From assembly GCF_041242975.1 (NCBI RefSeq), contig NZ_CP162488.1, forward strand, positions 4,702,001 through 4,766,000: a stretch of DNA of 64,000 nt, read 5' to 3'. Each line of letters begins with the position of its first letter. The stretch's first letter is position 1. Position numbers and translations under genes: made by a program. This stretch comes from Xanthomonas sp. DAR 35659. Lineage in GTDB: Bacteria > Pseudomonadota > Gammaproteobacteria > Xanthomonadales > Xanthomonadaceae. Positions 27,510-38,798 of this stretch are shown piece by piece. The notes below the pieces were generated by a model. That model ran no database searches. It worked only from the letters and a program-made list of their open reading frames with translations, and was not told the origin of the DNA.

Positions 27510-29168
27510 TCATCGCCGCTGCGCCGCGCTGGCGTCGCGGATGGCGCGGAACTCCGAGTCCGTGCTCCAGTTCGGCCACTGCGTCGAATCGGCCAGTTCC
27601 GATCCCAGCGTGTACAGCACCTGCAGGTCGCGCGCGGCACCGGCGAAGGTCCAGCTCGGCAGCCATTCGTCGCCGGGCTGGTGGTAGCGCTTGGCGGTGT
27701 AGTCGTCGGACGCGGCCTTGCCGGCCTTGATGCCGCCGTCCACCCAGTCCTGCCCGGCGGCGAAGGACAGCGCCGGCACGCCGCGCTTGGCGAAGGAGAA
27801 ATGGTCGGAGCGGAAGAAGTAGCCGGCTTCCGGCTTGGGATCCGGCGTGTAGCGCAGGTCCCAGCGCTTGGCGACGGTCTTCAGGTCCTCGAGCAGGTCG
27901 AGCTTGGCGGTACCGTAGATGCCGAAATCGCGCGACGGACCGAACGGGCTCATGCCGTCCATGTTGATCACCGCAACCGTGCGCGCCAACGGATACAGCG
28001 GCTTGGACGCGTAGTACTCCGAGCCGAGCAGGCCCTTCTCCTCGGCGGTGACCGCCAGGAACACCACCGAGCGCTGCGGCGCCGGGCCCTTGGCGAACAC
28101 CCGCGCCAGCTCCAGCAGCGCGGCGGTGCCGCTGGCGTTGTCCAGCGCGCCGTTGAAGATGCGGTCGCCGTTGGCGTCCGGCGCGCCCACGCCGATGTGG
28201 TCCCAGTGCGCGGTGTAGATCACGCTGTCGTCCGGGTGCGTGCTGCCGGGCAGCCGCGCGATCACGTTGTGCGAGGTGATGACCTCCGACTTCACCGCAT
28301 AGTCGGCGTGCAGGCGTTCGCCCTTCAGTTCCACCGGCGTGAAGTCGCGCGACTGCGCCTGCTTCTTCAATTTCTCGAAATCCAGCCCGGCGCGCTTGAA
28401 CAGGTCCACCGCCAGATCGCGCTGGATCCAGCCTTCCAGCGCCGGATGCGCGGACTTGGGATCGTCGCGGACCACGTCGAACATGCTGTTGGTGTTGGAA
28501 CTGGCGACCGTCGCCCAGCCGTAGGACGCCGGCGCGGTCTCGTGCACGATCAGCACGCCGGCCGCGCCCTGCCGCGCGCCCTCTTCGTACTTGTAGGTCC
28601 AGCGCCCGTAGTAGGTCATGCCCTTGCCGTCGAAGGCGCCCTTGCCGGTCTCGAAGTCCGGGTCGTTGATCAGCACCACCGCGATCTTGCCCTTCAGGTC
28701 AACGCCCTTGAAGTCGTCCCAGCCGCGTTCCGGCGCCTTGACTCCGTAGCCGACGAACACGAGCGGCGCGCCGTCGATGGCGACCTGGCTGCTGCCGTCG
28801 AGCGCGGCGCGCAACGCGATCTGCTGGCCCTGGGTCAGCGCCTGGCGCTGGCCGTCGCGCTCGATCGTGATCTGCGGGCTGCCGACGATATCGGCGCGGC
28901 GCAGCGGCACCGCCTGCGTCCACAGGCGCTTGCCGTCCTGGAGGTCGCCGCCCGGCTGCAGGCCGGCGGCCTGGAACTGCGCGCTGAGGTAGGCCACGGT
29001 CTTGTCCTCGCCCGGCGTGGCCGGGGCGCGGCCCTCGTAGGCGTCGGAGGACAGCGTCTTGACGTCGGCGGAAATGCGCTGCGTGTCGAAACGCGGTGCG
29101 GACGGCGGCGCCGCCATCAGTGCGCCGGAGATCGCCAGGGCCAGCATGCCCATGATCGGTCGCTTCAC
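27510..29168 (-). CDS. M28-family zinc aminopeptidase, exported
   Basis: The 552-residue protein has an N-terminal signal (GMLALAISGALMAAP), a PA insert domain and an M28 catalytic domain. All five metal and catalytic positions are visible: TAHWDHIG, NGALDNASG, TAEEKGLLG, VINMDGMS and FRSDHFSFA. It should release N-terminal amino acids from peptides in the periplasm or outside the cell. I chose a GTG start at 29168, preceded by GAGGGG; an ATG at 29153 is the alternative. The two tandem membrane-protein genes follow closely. Confidence 0.9.
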   Translation of the reverse strand: MKRPIMGMLALAISGALMAAPPSAPRFDTQRISADVKTLSSDAYEGRAPATPGEDKTVAYLSAQFQAAGLQPGGDLQDGKRLWTQAVPLRRADIVGSPQITIERDGQRQALTQGQQIALRAALDGSSQVAIDGAPLVFVGYGVKAPERGWDDFKGVDLKGKIAVVLINDPDFETGKGAFDGKGMTYYGRWTYKYEEGARQGAAGVLIVHETAPASYGWATVASSNTNSMFDVVRDDPKSAHPALEGWIQRDLAVDLFKRAGLDFEKLKKQAQSRDFTPVELKGERLHADYAVKSEVITSHNVIARLPGSTHPDDSVIYTAHWDHIGVGAPDANGDRIFNGALDNASGTAALLELARVFAKGPAPQRSVVFLAVTAEEKGLLGSEYYASKPLYPLARTVAVINMDGMSPFGPSRDFGIYGTAKLDLLEDLKTVAKRWDLRYTPDPKPEAGYFFRSDHFSFAKRGVPALSFAAGQDWVDGGIKAGKAASDDYTAKRYHQPGDEWLPSWTFAGAARDLQVLYTLGSELADSTQWPNWSTDSEFRAIRDASAAQRR

Positions 29169-29432
29169 GCGTACCCCTCGGAGAAATGGAGACGCCCGAG
29201 TGTAACCATGCCGGCGGCGGGCGGCTATGCGCGACGGAAGGCGTGCCCGGCGCCCGCGCGGCGTTTCCACCACGGCATCGGCGCGGCGCGAGACGGCCCA
29301 GGTGGACAGGCGATGCTTCTGTGTCGGCAATCACGACGCCCCCCGCGGCAACCGGCCGATGATGGCCGCCCCCCGTCCTGCCGCGTCCCGCCTCGGGCGG
29401 TTACGCTTGGCGCCCCTTTCGGAGAACGCCCC

Positions 29433-30884
<1,452 letters not shown>

Positions 30885-31284
30885 GTACAGGCCAGCGCCT
30901 CGCCGCGACGCCTCGCCCCGGGACCGACACTCGCGCGGGCGCTCCGGCAGCGCATCCGGCCACCCCGCCGCGCACCGACCCGGCGCGGGCGGCCGCGCCG
31001 GCGATGCCGGCAAGCGGCAGCGCGGCGCGCCGTTCGCGTTGCAAGCCCGATGGGCGATCGTTCGACGTGACAGCCGCGAACGATGGCGGCAGGCAGCGCC
31101 CGACCCCGCCACGCACACGACGGCAGCGACCGTGGCGCGGCCGCGATCGCTCCCGGCCACCGCGCCGGCTTCGCGGCCACCGGCGAAGCGGCCATCGGTG
31201 GCCCGCGCCGCTGTGCCATCAGTCACCTACCGGCCCCAACACGCGCCCACTATGCTGGGCCATTCTCCCGATCAGGCCTGGCCC
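30885..31284. other. 400-bp stretch without a convincing gene
   Basis: The open frame that runs into the M16 gene from upstream is arginine-rich with no ribosome site and looks like chance. I see no RNA gene or repeat. The right part should hold the promoter of the M16 peptidase gene; no clear -35/-10 pair is visible. Confidence 0.5.
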
Positions 31285-34179
31285 ATGCTTCGTCCCCTGT
31301 CCTTGTTGATCTCCAGCATTCTCGCCGTCGGCGCCGCCGCCACGAGCGCGCCCGTGGCCGCCGCGCCGGCCGCCCTGTCGGCCAAGGCCACCGTGCCGGA
31401 GATCGCCTACACCCGCTTCACCCTGCCCAACGGCCTGACCGTGATCGTGCACGAGGACCACAAGGCGCCGGTGGTGGCGGTTAGCATCTGGTACCACATC
31501 GGCTCCGGCGACGAGCCGGCCGGCAAGACCGGCTTCGCCCACCTGTTCGAGCACCTGATGTTCTCCGGCTCGGAGAACCACAAGGGCACCTACTTCCAGC
31601 CGTTCGAGAAGGTCGGCGCCACCGACATGAACGGCACCACCTGGTTCGACCGCACCAACTACTTCGAGACCGTGCCGACCACCGCGCTGGACACCGCGCT
31701 GTGGATGGAATCGGACCGCATGGGCCACCTGCTCGGCGCGATCGGGCAGAAGGAACTGGATACCCAGCGCGGGGTGGTCCAGAACGAGAAGCGCCAGGGC
31801 GAGAACCGTCCGTACGGGCGCGTGGACGAGAACATCCTGGCCAACATCTTCCCGGCCAACCATCCGTACCAGCACGACACCATCGGCTCGATGGCCGACC
31901 TCGACGCGGCCTCGCTGGACGACGTCAAGCAGTGGTTCCACGACAACTACGGCGCCGCCAACACCACCCTGGTGCTGGCCGGCGACATCACCGTGGCGCA
32001 GGCCAAGGCCAAGGCCGAGCAGTACTTCGGCGACATTCCCGCCGGCAAGCCGGTGCCGCGCCAGCAGCCGTGGATCACCCCGCTGGCCAAGCAGACCCGC
32101 GGCGTGCAGCACGACCACGTCTCACAGCCGCGCATCTACCGCACCTGGGTGGCGCCGCAACTGGGCACCGACGACGCGGTGCAACTGGACCTGGCCACCA
32201 CCGTGCTCGGCGGCGGCAAGACCAGCCGCCTGTACCAGCGCCTGGTGTACCGCGACAACCTGGTGGACGACGTTTCGGCCAGCATCCAGCCGTTCGCGCT
32301 GGCCAGCCAGTTGCAGATCAGCGCCGACGTGAAGGACGGCGTGGATCCGGCCAAGGTCGAGGCCGCCATCGCCGACGAACTGCAGAAATTCCTGGCCGAG
32401 GGCCCGACCGCCGACGAACTGCAGCGCGCGCAGGTCAGCTACCGCGCCGGCTTCGTGCGCGGCCTGGAGAAGGTCGGCGGCTTCACCGGCAAGGCCGCGA
32501 TCCTGGCCGAGGGCCAGGTCTACCGCAAGGATCCGGGCGCCTACAAGCAGGATCTGCAGCGCGCCCAGGCCGCCACCGCGTCCAGCGTGCGCAAGGCCGC
32601 CGCCACCTGGTTCGGCAAGGGCGACTACCTGCTGACCGTGCTGCCGGCCGCCGAGGGCTTCGATCCGGTCGCCGAGGACAAGGCGGTCAAGCCGCTGCCC
32701 GCCGCCGAGGGCAAGCCCGCGCCCACGCTGCCGGCCGCGGCCGACTACCGCGTCGGCAAGAGCCGCATCGATCGCGCCGCCGGCGTGCCGGAGACCACCC
32801 AGTTCCCGAGCCTGAGCTTCCCGCAACTGCAGCGCGGCAAGCTCAAGAACGGCATCGAGGTGGTGCTGGCAGAGCGCCACACCATCCCGGTCACGCAGAT
32901 CGAACTGCTGTTCGACGCCGGCTACGCCGTGGACCACGGCGGCAAGCTCGGCACCGCCAACTTCACCGCGGCGCTGATGAACGAAAGCACGCAGAGCCTG
33001 GATTCGGTGGAGGTGGCGCAGCGTCGCCAGCGCCTGGGCGCGATCACCAGCGTGTCCTGCGAACTGGACATCTGCGGCGCCTCGCTGGACGCGCTCAACG
33101 ACCAGTTGACGCCGTCGCTGGCGCTGTTCGCCGACATCGTGCGCAACCCGGCGTTCAAGACCGAGGACATCGAACGCGTGCGCAGCCAGTGGCTGGCCGG
33201 CATCGCCCAGGAGAAGACCCAGCCCCAGGGCCTGGCGCTGCGCACCCTGCCGCCGCTGCTGTACGGCCCGCAACATCCGTACGGCGTGCCGCTCACCGGC
33301 ACCGGCACCGAGGCGGCGATCAAGAGCCTGACCGCGAAGGACCTGAGCGCGTTCCAGAACAACTGGCTGCGTCCGGACAACCTGCGCATCCTGGTCGCCG
33401 GCGACACCACGCTGGCGCAGATCATCCCGCAGCTGGACGCGGCGTTCGGCGACTGGCAACCGCCGGCGACCGCGCTGCAGACCAAGACGCTGCCGCAGGC
33501 CGCCGCGCAGCCCGCGCCGCGGGTGTTCCTGATCAACCGCGCCGACGCGCCGCAGTCGCTGATCCTGGCCGGCTTGCTGGCGCCGTCGACCAAGGCGCCG
33601 AACAACCTGGCCATCGGCGTGGCCAACGGCGCCTTCGGCGGTACCTTCACCTCGCGCTTGAACATGAACCTGCGCGAAGACAAGCGCTGGGCCTACGGTG
33701 CGCAGAGCTTCATGCTCGATGCGCAAGGCCAGCGCCCGTTCCTGTTCTTCGCCCCGGTGCAGACCGACAAGACCGCCGAGTCGGCCGCCGAGATCCTCAA
33801 GGAAGCCAAGGCCGTGGTCGGCGACAAGCCGCTGACCGCCGAGGAGATCGCCAACATCAAGAACCAGCGCATCCGCGCCCTGCCCGGCAGCTTCGAGACC
33901 ACCGGCGCGGTGCTGGGCGCGGTCGAGAGCATCGTCCAGTACGGCCGCCCGGACGACTACGTGCAGACCCTGAAGACGCGCCTGGAAGGCATCGACCAGG
34001 CCGCGGCGGAAGCGGCGATCAAGGAGATCGTCGTACCGCAGGCGATGACCTGGGTGATCGTCGGCGACCTCAAGCAGATCGAGGCGCCGGTGCGCGCCCT
34101 GAAGCTGGGCGAGGTGCAGGTGCTGAACAGCGACGGCCAGCCGGTCAAGGCGAAGGCCAAGGCCGCCGGCAAGCAGTAA
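31285..34179 (+). CDS. M16-family zinc peptidase (two-domain, exported)
   Basis: The 964-residue protein has a signal peptide (LLISSILAVGAAATSAPVAA) and two M16 repeats. The first carries the inverted zinc motif HLFEH (H86, E89, H90) and the downstream glutamate region; the second lacks HxxEH (LLFDAGYAVDHGG) and is the structural, inactive half, as in pitrilysin and insulinase. It should degrade peptides in the periplasm. The start at 31285 is chosen because the signal peptide follows directly. Confidence 0.92.
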   Translation: MLRPLSLLISSILAVGAAATSAPVAAAPAALSAKATVPEIAYTRFTLPNGLTVIVHEDHKAPVVAVSIWYHIGSGDEPAGKTGFAHLFEHLMFSGSENHKGTYFQPFEKVGATDMNGTTWFDRTNYFETVPTTALDTALWMESDRMGHLLGAIGQKELDTQRGVVQNEKRQGENRPYGRVDENILANIFPANHPYQHDTIGSMADLDAASLDDVKQWFHDNYGAANTTLVLAGDITVAQAKAKAEQYFGDIPAGKPVPRQQPWITPLAKQTRGVQHDHVSQPRIYRTWVAPQLGTDDAVQLDLATTVLGGGKTSRLYQRLVYRDNLVDDVSASIQPFALASQLQISADVKDGVDPAKVEAAIADELQKFLAEGPTADELQRAQVSYRAGFVRGLEKVGGFTGKAAILAEGQVYRKDPGAYKQDLQRAQAATASSVRKAAATWFGKGDYLLTVLPAAEGFDPVAEDKAVKPLPAAEGKPAPTLPAAADYRVGKSRIDRAAGVPETTQFPSLSFPQLQRGKLKNGIEVVLAERHTIPVTQIELLFDAGYAVDHGGKLGTANFTAALMNESTQSLDSVEVAQRRQRLGAITSVSCELDICGASLDALNDQLTPSLALFADIVRNPAFKTEDIERVRSQWLAGIAQEKTQPQGLALRTLPPLLYGPQHPYGVPLTGTGTEAAIKSLTAKDLSAFQNNWLRPDNLRILVAGDTTLAQIIPQLDAAFGDWQPPATALQTKTLPQAAAQPAPRVFLINRADAPQSLILAGLLAPSTKAPNNLAIGVANGAFGGTFTSRLNMNLREDKRWAYGAQSFMLDAQGQRPFLFFAPVQTDKTAESAAEILKEAKAVVGDKPLTAEEIANIKNQRIRALPGSFETTGAVLGAVESIVQYGRPDDYVQTLKTRLEGIDQAAAEAAIKEIVVPQAMTWVIVGDLKQIEAPVRALKLGEVQVLNSDGQPVKAKAKAAGKQ

Positions 34180-34188
34180 GGCAACACG

Positions 34189-34216
34189 CGCATGGCCGGG
34201 ACGTCCCGGCCATGCG
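34189..34216 (+). terminator. perfect palindrome after the M16 gene
   Basis: CGCATGGCCGGGAC is followed directly by its reverse complement GTCCCGGCCATGCG. It starts 10 bp after the stop codon. The hairpin is very stable but has no T-tract, so it could be a terminator or a 3'-end stabiliser. Confidence 0.55.
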
Positions 34217-34481
34217 TTGCAAGGCGGCGGCGGACGGGTCACCCGCGACCGGGAACGTCCTGGCATGGCGACGCGCCCGCAGTGGTCCAGATGCTGCCAG
34301 TCTCGCGTTAGAGGCACGCGCACAAGCGCGCTGCACACATCGGTCGCTCGACATTCAAGCAGTGCAAGGCCGGGATGACATCTGCGAGCCGGTCTCTGCG
34401 GTTTCCGGGAAAGCCGGCTGACCAAACATCTTCCGAAAAGTAGACCCGTCTCCTGGGCACTGCTGCCGATCGGAGATCGCG
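34217..34481. other. 265-bp non-coding stretch before the SMI1-like gene
   Basis: No gene, repeat or RNA is visible. The GC content falls toward the right (for example ACATCTTCCGAAAAGTAGACC), which may mark the promoter of the next gene. Confidence 0.4.
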
Positions 34482-34946
34482 ATGCTTGAAAACATGCTCT
34501 CGGATGGCGAAGCGGCCATCACCCCCGCGGACCTGGATCACCTGGAATCGGTGATTGGCAGGAAGCTGCCGACTCCCTTCAGGGAGCATTACCTCAAGTA
34601 CAACGGCGGCATGCCTGAGCGAGCGTATTGGGTCGGCGAAGATGAGTACGAGCCGATCGAGGTCGCCACTTTCAAACCGATTGCGCATTGCGACTACACG
34701 CTGCTGTCCACCTACCGATTGATGCTGCAGAAACAGGTTCTGCCGGCACGCCTGCTGCCGTTCGCGAACGACTGCGGCGGCAACCTCTTCTGCCTGGATC
34801 TGGACACGGGGGCCGTCAGCTATTTCACCACCGACACCTTCGACAGCGAGCTCAGCCCGGAACAGAACCAGGCCAACGCCGAAAGGTCGCTGTGCCTCCA
34901 GTTCGTCCAAGGGCTGGTCGACGAGGAGGATGCGGACGACGCATGA
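34482..34946 (+). CDS. SMI1/KNR4 (SUKH)-family protein
   Basis: The 154-residue single-domain protein matches the SUKH fold: DLDHLESVIGRKLPTPFREHYLKYNGG at the start (a WxxhE-type helix followed by the LP..F...Y...NGG turn), then LLPFANDCGGNLFCLDL and a closing acidic tail. In bacteria these proteins are frequent immunity factors against polymorphic or contact-dependent toxins, although some have other roles. No toxin gene lies beside it. Codon use is less GC-extreme than in its neighbours, which fits recent acquisition. Confidence 0.8.
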   Translation: MLENMLSDGEAAITPADLDHLESVIGRKLPTPFREHYLKYNGGMPERAYWVGEDEYEPIEVATFKPIAHCDYTLLSTYRLMLQKQVLPARLLPFANDCGGNLFCLDLDTGAVSYFTTDTFDSELSPEQNQANAERSLCLQFVQGLVDEEDADDA

Positions 34947-35040
34947 ACCTGCCGGAAGGCGGAGATGGTCGGCAATATCCTTCACGGCGCTTGGCCGCAG
35001 CGCTTGGTATCCCAAAGACCCGTCCCGCCTGCCACCGCCG

Positions 35041-35832
35041 ATGCCAACCGCCTCGCCACGCCGCACCGACGCCGCGCCACGCATCCGCGTCGGCTGCGCC
35101 GGCTGGTCGATCGCCAGCACGCAGCGCGGCCTGGTCGGCGACGGCGCCAGCCAGTTGCACCGCTACGCCACGCGCTTGGACGCGGTGGAGATCAATTCCA
35201 CGTTCTACCGCGCCCACCGTCCCGCCACCTACCAGCGCTGGGCCGACAGCGTGCCGGCGGGCTTCCGCTTTTCGGCCAAGCTGCCGCGCACGATCACCCA
35301 TGACGCGCGGCTCTATCGCGTCGCGCCGCTGCTGCAGGCATTCCTCGGCGAGGTCGGCCATCTCGGCGACAAGCTCGGCTGCCTGCTGGTGCAGTTGCCG
35401 CCGAGCCTGGCCTTCGACGCGCGCACCGCCGCCACCTTCTTCGCGATGCTGCGCCGCCGCTGGCATGGCGGCATCGCCTGCGAACCGCGCCACGCCAGTT
35501 GGTTCTGCGCGCGCGCCGAGGCGTTGTGGCAGCGCCACGGGATCGCCCGCGTCGCCGCCGACCCGGCACTGAGCGCCGCCGCGGCGCAGCCGGCGGGTTC
35601 CGCCGCGCCGGCCTACTGGCGCTGGCACGGCGCACCGCGCATCTACTACAGCGACTACCCGGACGCGGCGCTGCGAGCGCTGGCCGCACGCGTCGTCGCC
35701 GCCACGCCGCCGGTGGGCGAAGCCTGGGTGATCTTCGACAACACCGCGCTCGGCCACGCGCTGGACAATGCCGCCGCGCTGCAGGCGACGCTACGCGGGT
35801 TCGGACAGGGATCGAACCCGCCTCCGGTCTAG
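35041..35832 (+). CDS. DUF72-family (YecE-like) protein
   Basis: The 263-residue TIM-barrel protein has the DUF72 pattern: IRVGCAGWSI, RLDAVEINSTFYRAHR, FRFSAKLPRTITHD, LVQLPPSLAFD, CEPRHASWF and VIFDNTALGHALDNA. The biochemical function of this family is unknown. The start at 35041 is chosen since the upstream extension is not family-like. The last residues GFGQGSNPPPV look foreign to the family and are encoded by a tRNA-3'-end-like sequence on the opposite strand. Confidence 0.85.
   Translation: MPTASPRRTDAAPRIRVGCAGWSIASTQRGLVGDGASQLHRYATRLDAVEINSTFYRAHRPATYQRWADSVPAGFRFSAKLPRTITHDARLYRVAPLLQAFLGEVGHLGDKLGCLLVQLPPSLAFDARTAATFFAMLRRRWHGGIACEPRHASWFCARAEALWQRHGIARVAADPALSAAAAQPAGSAAPAYWRWHGAPRIYYSDYPDAALRALAARVVAATPPVGEAWVIFDNTALGHALDNAAALQATLRGFGQGSNPPPV
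35797..35832 (-). other. tRNA 3'-end-like fragment overlapping the DUF72 stop
   Basis: On the minus strand the sequence contains GGCGGGTTCGATCCCTGTCC, which fits a T-arm (GGTTCGATCC loop) with wobble pairs. No matching D-arm, anticodon arm or CCA end is found, so this is not an intact tRNA. It may be a remnant or attachment-site scar; coincidence is also possible. Confidence 0.3.
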
Positions 35833-35931
35833 TTGTCGTCTTCCGCCGTGGGACCCCGCGGAGCGCGGCAGGCGCCTGCGTGGTGGGCCCTCGCCATCAT
35901 CGGCAGGGCGGCGCGCCGGGCGCGGCAGGCG

Positions 35932-36714
35932 TCAGTCCAACGCATCGTCGGCGAGAACCACCTCACAGCCCAGGTCCTCGATCACGCGTTTCGTCTCGCG
36001 GAAGAACGGCATGTCCTGGTCGTCGAACCCCGCATGCCCGGAAAACACGAAGCGGATCCGGTCGGCGCGCTCGGAAAGCAATTGGCCCAGGCAGTCGTAC
36101 ATGCCCGCGGGATCCTGCCCGACATAGCCCCCGGTCCCCATGACCGCCTCGCCCAACGCGCAGAAGAAATCTTCCTGCGTGTGCAACCGCCGCAGATCCA
36201 CCGACACCACCGCAGGCAGGGATGGCGGCCGGGCATAGAGCGCCGAACGCTCCCCTACCGAGCAGGCGATGAGCCATGACGACTTCGCTTCCCGCGAATC
36301 GAGGTCCTTCCACTCCACCGTGAAACAGCCGTCTGACCAGGCCTTCAGTATTCTCAGGCTAAGGATGTCCGGCACCTGGTAGACGCGAACCAGGGCATGG
36401 CGCGTAGTGCCTGCAAGGTCCGACCGCACCGAACGGATCGTCTCCACTTCGAAGACGCCGAGGCTGATGTCGTCCCACGAATAGCAGAGATCCAGCAGGC
36501 CGCCGCGCCGGATTTCCAGGCCGCTGCCGGGGACGATGCCGGAGAAGGCCAGAAGGCGGACCACGCCTTCAGGATGGTACGACGCGGCATCGGCGCGATG
36601 GTCGAACCCATCGATCCACTGGCAATGGAACAGCACGTCTTCCGCCTGCCGGACCACGATTTTCAGCACGCGCGTTCCATCGTCATGGGTCCGGCCAGCA
36701 GTATATGCCGCCAT
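35932..36714 (-). CDS. protein with C-terminal barstar-like domain
   Basis: The 260-residue protein has an N-terminal half of unknown fold ([33 protein letters not shown]). Its C-terminal half resembles barstar, the barnase inhibitor: [20 protein letters not shown], an acidic helix with [11 protein letters not shown], and a final strand before the end. Barstar-type domains often serve as immunity proteins. It lies near an SMI1-like gene, with no nuclease toxin visible. The start at 36714 (MAAYTAG) is the first reasonable ATG; an ATG at 36723 is also possible. Confidence 0.6.
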   Translation of the reverse strand: MAAYTAGRTHDDGTRVLKIVVRQAEDVLFHCQWIDGFDHRADAASYHPEGVVRLLAFSGIVPGSGLEIRRGGLLDLCYSWDDISLGVFEVETIRSVRSDLAGTTRHALVRVYQVPDILSLRILKAWSDGCFTVEWKDLDSREAKSSWLIACSVGERSALYARPPSLPAVVSVDLRRLHTQEDFFCALGEAVMGTGGYVGQDPAGMYDCLGQLLSERADRIRFVFSGHAGFDDQDMPFFRETKRVIEDLGCEVVLADDALD

Positions 36715-37027
36715 CGGCGGCATCGATCCCCGTGTCGCGCGGGCACGCGGCCAGCGCACGGGTGATGCGCCCGGCCCGCCGCTGCCCGGCCACCACGCGG
36801 CATCGCATATTGGCCCCGCTCTTGCATCGCTGCAGGACGGATCGGCCCGCGCGGGTTCAAGCCGGCCCACGCGCGGCCGATATCGCCGGATCGGCTGCCG
36901 GTTTCGTGGCCGCTCCGGATCGCCACCTGCCGTCGCCCGCGTCGGCCGGCGGCGGTGCCGCCGCCAGTCTCCCCGCCTCCGCCTTCGGTCGTTTACCATG
37001 CCGCACGCCTCCTGCTTCGGACCCGAG
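36715..37027. other. 313-bp divergent intergenic region
   Basis: This separates the minus-strand barstar-like gene from the trehalase gene and should hold both promoters. No operator, repeat or RNA is recognised. An in-frame ATG at 36998 would extend the trehalase by ten residues. Confidence 0.4.
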
Positions 37028-38746
37028 ATGAGCCATGCCGCTCCTCCCTGCTGCACCCCGCTGCTGAGCCTGTCGCTGGGCCTGCTGCTGGGCGGCTGCG
37101 ACACCGCCGCGGCGCAGGCCGCGCCCGCCGCGCTGCAGGCCGCGCCCGCCGCGCTGCAGGCCGCGCCCGCGCCCACCCCGCTGACGCCGGACCTGGCCTA
37201 CCCCGAACTGTTCCAGGCGGTGCAGCAACAGGAACTGTTCGACGACCAGAAGCATTTCGTGGATGCGCTGCCGTTGCGCGACCCCGCGCTGATCAACGCC
37301 GACTACCTGGCCCAGCGCCAGCAGCCCGGCTTCGACCTGCGCCGCTTCGTCGCCGCCAATTTCGAGGAATCCGGCCCGGTGCAGACCGAGGCGATCCGCC
37401 AGGACACCGGCCTGCGCGAGCACATCGACGCGCTGTGGCCGCTGCTGGTGCGTCGCCAGGTGGACGTGCCGGCGTACAGCAGCCTGCTGTCGCTGCCGCA
37501 GCCCTACGTGGTGCCGGGCGGGCGCTTCCGCGAGGTCTACTACTGGGATTCGTACTTCACCATGCTCGGCCTGGTCGAGAGCGGGGAGACCGAGCGCAGC
37601 CGGCAGATGCTGGACAACTTCGCCTACCTGATCGACACCTACGGGCACATCCCCAACGGCAACCGCACCTATTACCTGAGCCGCTCGCAGCCGCCGTTCT
37701 TCTCACACATGGTGCAGTTGCAGGCCACGGTGGAGGGCGATGCCGCCTACGCGCGCTACCTGCCGCAGCTGCAGAAGGAATACGCATACTGGATGGAAGG
37801 CGCGCAGACGCTGGCCCCGGGCGGCGCGCATGCGCACGTGGTGCGGCTGGCCGACGGCAGCCTGCTCAACCGCTACTGGGACGCGCGCGACACGCCGCGT
37901 CCGGAAGCCTGGCTGCACGACGTGCGCACCGCCGCCGAGGCCAAGGACCGCCCCGCCGCGGAGGTCTACCGCGACCTGCGCGCCGGCGCCGAAAGCGGCT
38001 GGGACTATTCCAGCCGCTGGCTCGGCGACCGCAAGACGCTGGCCACGATCCGCACCACCGCCATCGTCCCGGTCGACCTCAACAGCCTGCTCTACCACCT
38101 CGAAACCACCCTCGCCCTGGCCTGCGCCAAGCATCCGGGCGCGGCCGGCTGCGACACCGACTACGCGGCCCTGGCCAGCGCGCGCAAGACCGCGATGGAC
38201 AAGCACCTGTGGAGCGATGCCGGCTACTACGCCGACTACGACTGGCAGCAGCGCCGCCTGCGCGACCAGGTCACCGCCGCGGCGCTGTATCCGCTGTTCG
38301 TCGGCATCGCCTCGCCGGCGCGCGCCAAGCGCAGCGCCACCACCGTGCAGGCGCAACTGCTGCGTCCGGGCGGGCTGGCCAGCACCCGCCTGCACACCGG
38401 CCAGCAGTGGGACGAACCCAACGGCTGGGCGCCGCTGCAGTGGATCGCGGTGAGCGGCCTGCGCCGCTACGACCAGCACGCGCTGGCGCAACGCATCGGC
38501 AGCCGCTTCCTGGCGCGCGTGCAGGCGCTGTTCGCGCAGCAGCACAAGCTGGTGGAGAAGTACGCGGTGGACGGGCAGGCCAAGGGCGGTGGCGGCGGCG
38601 AGTACGCGTTGCAGGACGGCTTCGGCTGGACCAACGGCGTCACCCTGCTGTTGCTGGACCTGTATTCCACGCCGGTGCCGTCGCCCGCGCCCGCCGCGCC
38701 GGCCACGAGCGCCAGGCAGCGGCAGCCGGAGCCGGCCACGCCGTGA
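37028..38746 (+). CDS. treA: periplasmic alpha,alpha-trehalase (GH37)
   Basis: The 572-residue protein hydrolyses trehalose to two glucose. Both GH37 signatures are present: [14 protein letters not shown] and [12 protein letters not shown]. The N-terminus has a signal with LLLGGC, a likely lipobox, so it may be membrane-tethered in the periplasm. The mature start contains a short repeat of Ala-Pro-rich units. The start at 37028 places the hydrophobic core correctly. It allows use of external trehalose or recycling of osmolyte. Confidence 0.94.
   Translation: MSHAAPPCCTPLLSLSLGLLLGGCDTAAAQAAPAALQAAPAALQAAPAPTPLTPDLAYPELFQAVQQQELFDDQKHFVDALPLRDPALINADYLAQRQQPGFDLRRFVAANFEESGPVQTEAIRQDTGLREHIDALWPLLVRRQVDVPAYSSLLSLPQPYVVPGGRFREVYYWDSYFTMLGLVESGETERSRQMLDNFAYLIDTYGHIPNGNRTYYLSRSQPPFFSHMVQLQATVEGDAAYARYLPQLQKEYAYWMEGAQTLAPGGAHAHVVRLADGSLLNRYWDARDTPRPEAWLHDVRTAAEAKDRPAAEVYRDLRAGAESGWDYSSRWLGDRKTLATIRTTAIVPVDLNSLLYHLETTLALACAKHPGAAGCDTDYAALASARKTAMDKHLWSDAGYYADYDWQQRRLRDQVTAAALYPLFVGIASPARAKRSATTVQAQLLRPGGLASTRLHTGQQWDEPNGWAPLQWIAVSGLRRYDQHALAQRIGSRFLARVQALFAQQHKLVEKYAVDGQAKGGGGGEYALQDGFGWTNGVTLLLLDLYSTPVPSPAPAAPATSARQRQPEPATP
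37115..37170 (+). repeat. 21-bp tandem repeat in the trehalase gene
   Basis: Two full copies and a partial third copy of a 21-bp unit beginning CAGGCCGCGCCCGCC encode AlaAlaProAlaAlaLeuGln-type heptads just after the lipobox. It acts as a flexible spacer and can change length in frame. Confidence 0.85.
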
Positions 38747-38798
38747 TCCCGGCGGCCGGCGGGTATGCTGCGGTCCTTGCCCACACCAAGGACCGACG

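Noticed and set aside
35803..35822. Complete tRNA gene on the minus strand
   Set aside because: Only a T-arm-like piece is present; no D-arm, anticodon arm or CCA end can be built around it.
36714..37176. Longer N-terminus for the barstar-like protein
   Set aside because: The extra residues are antisense to the trehalase start and are low-complexity Ala/Arg-rich.
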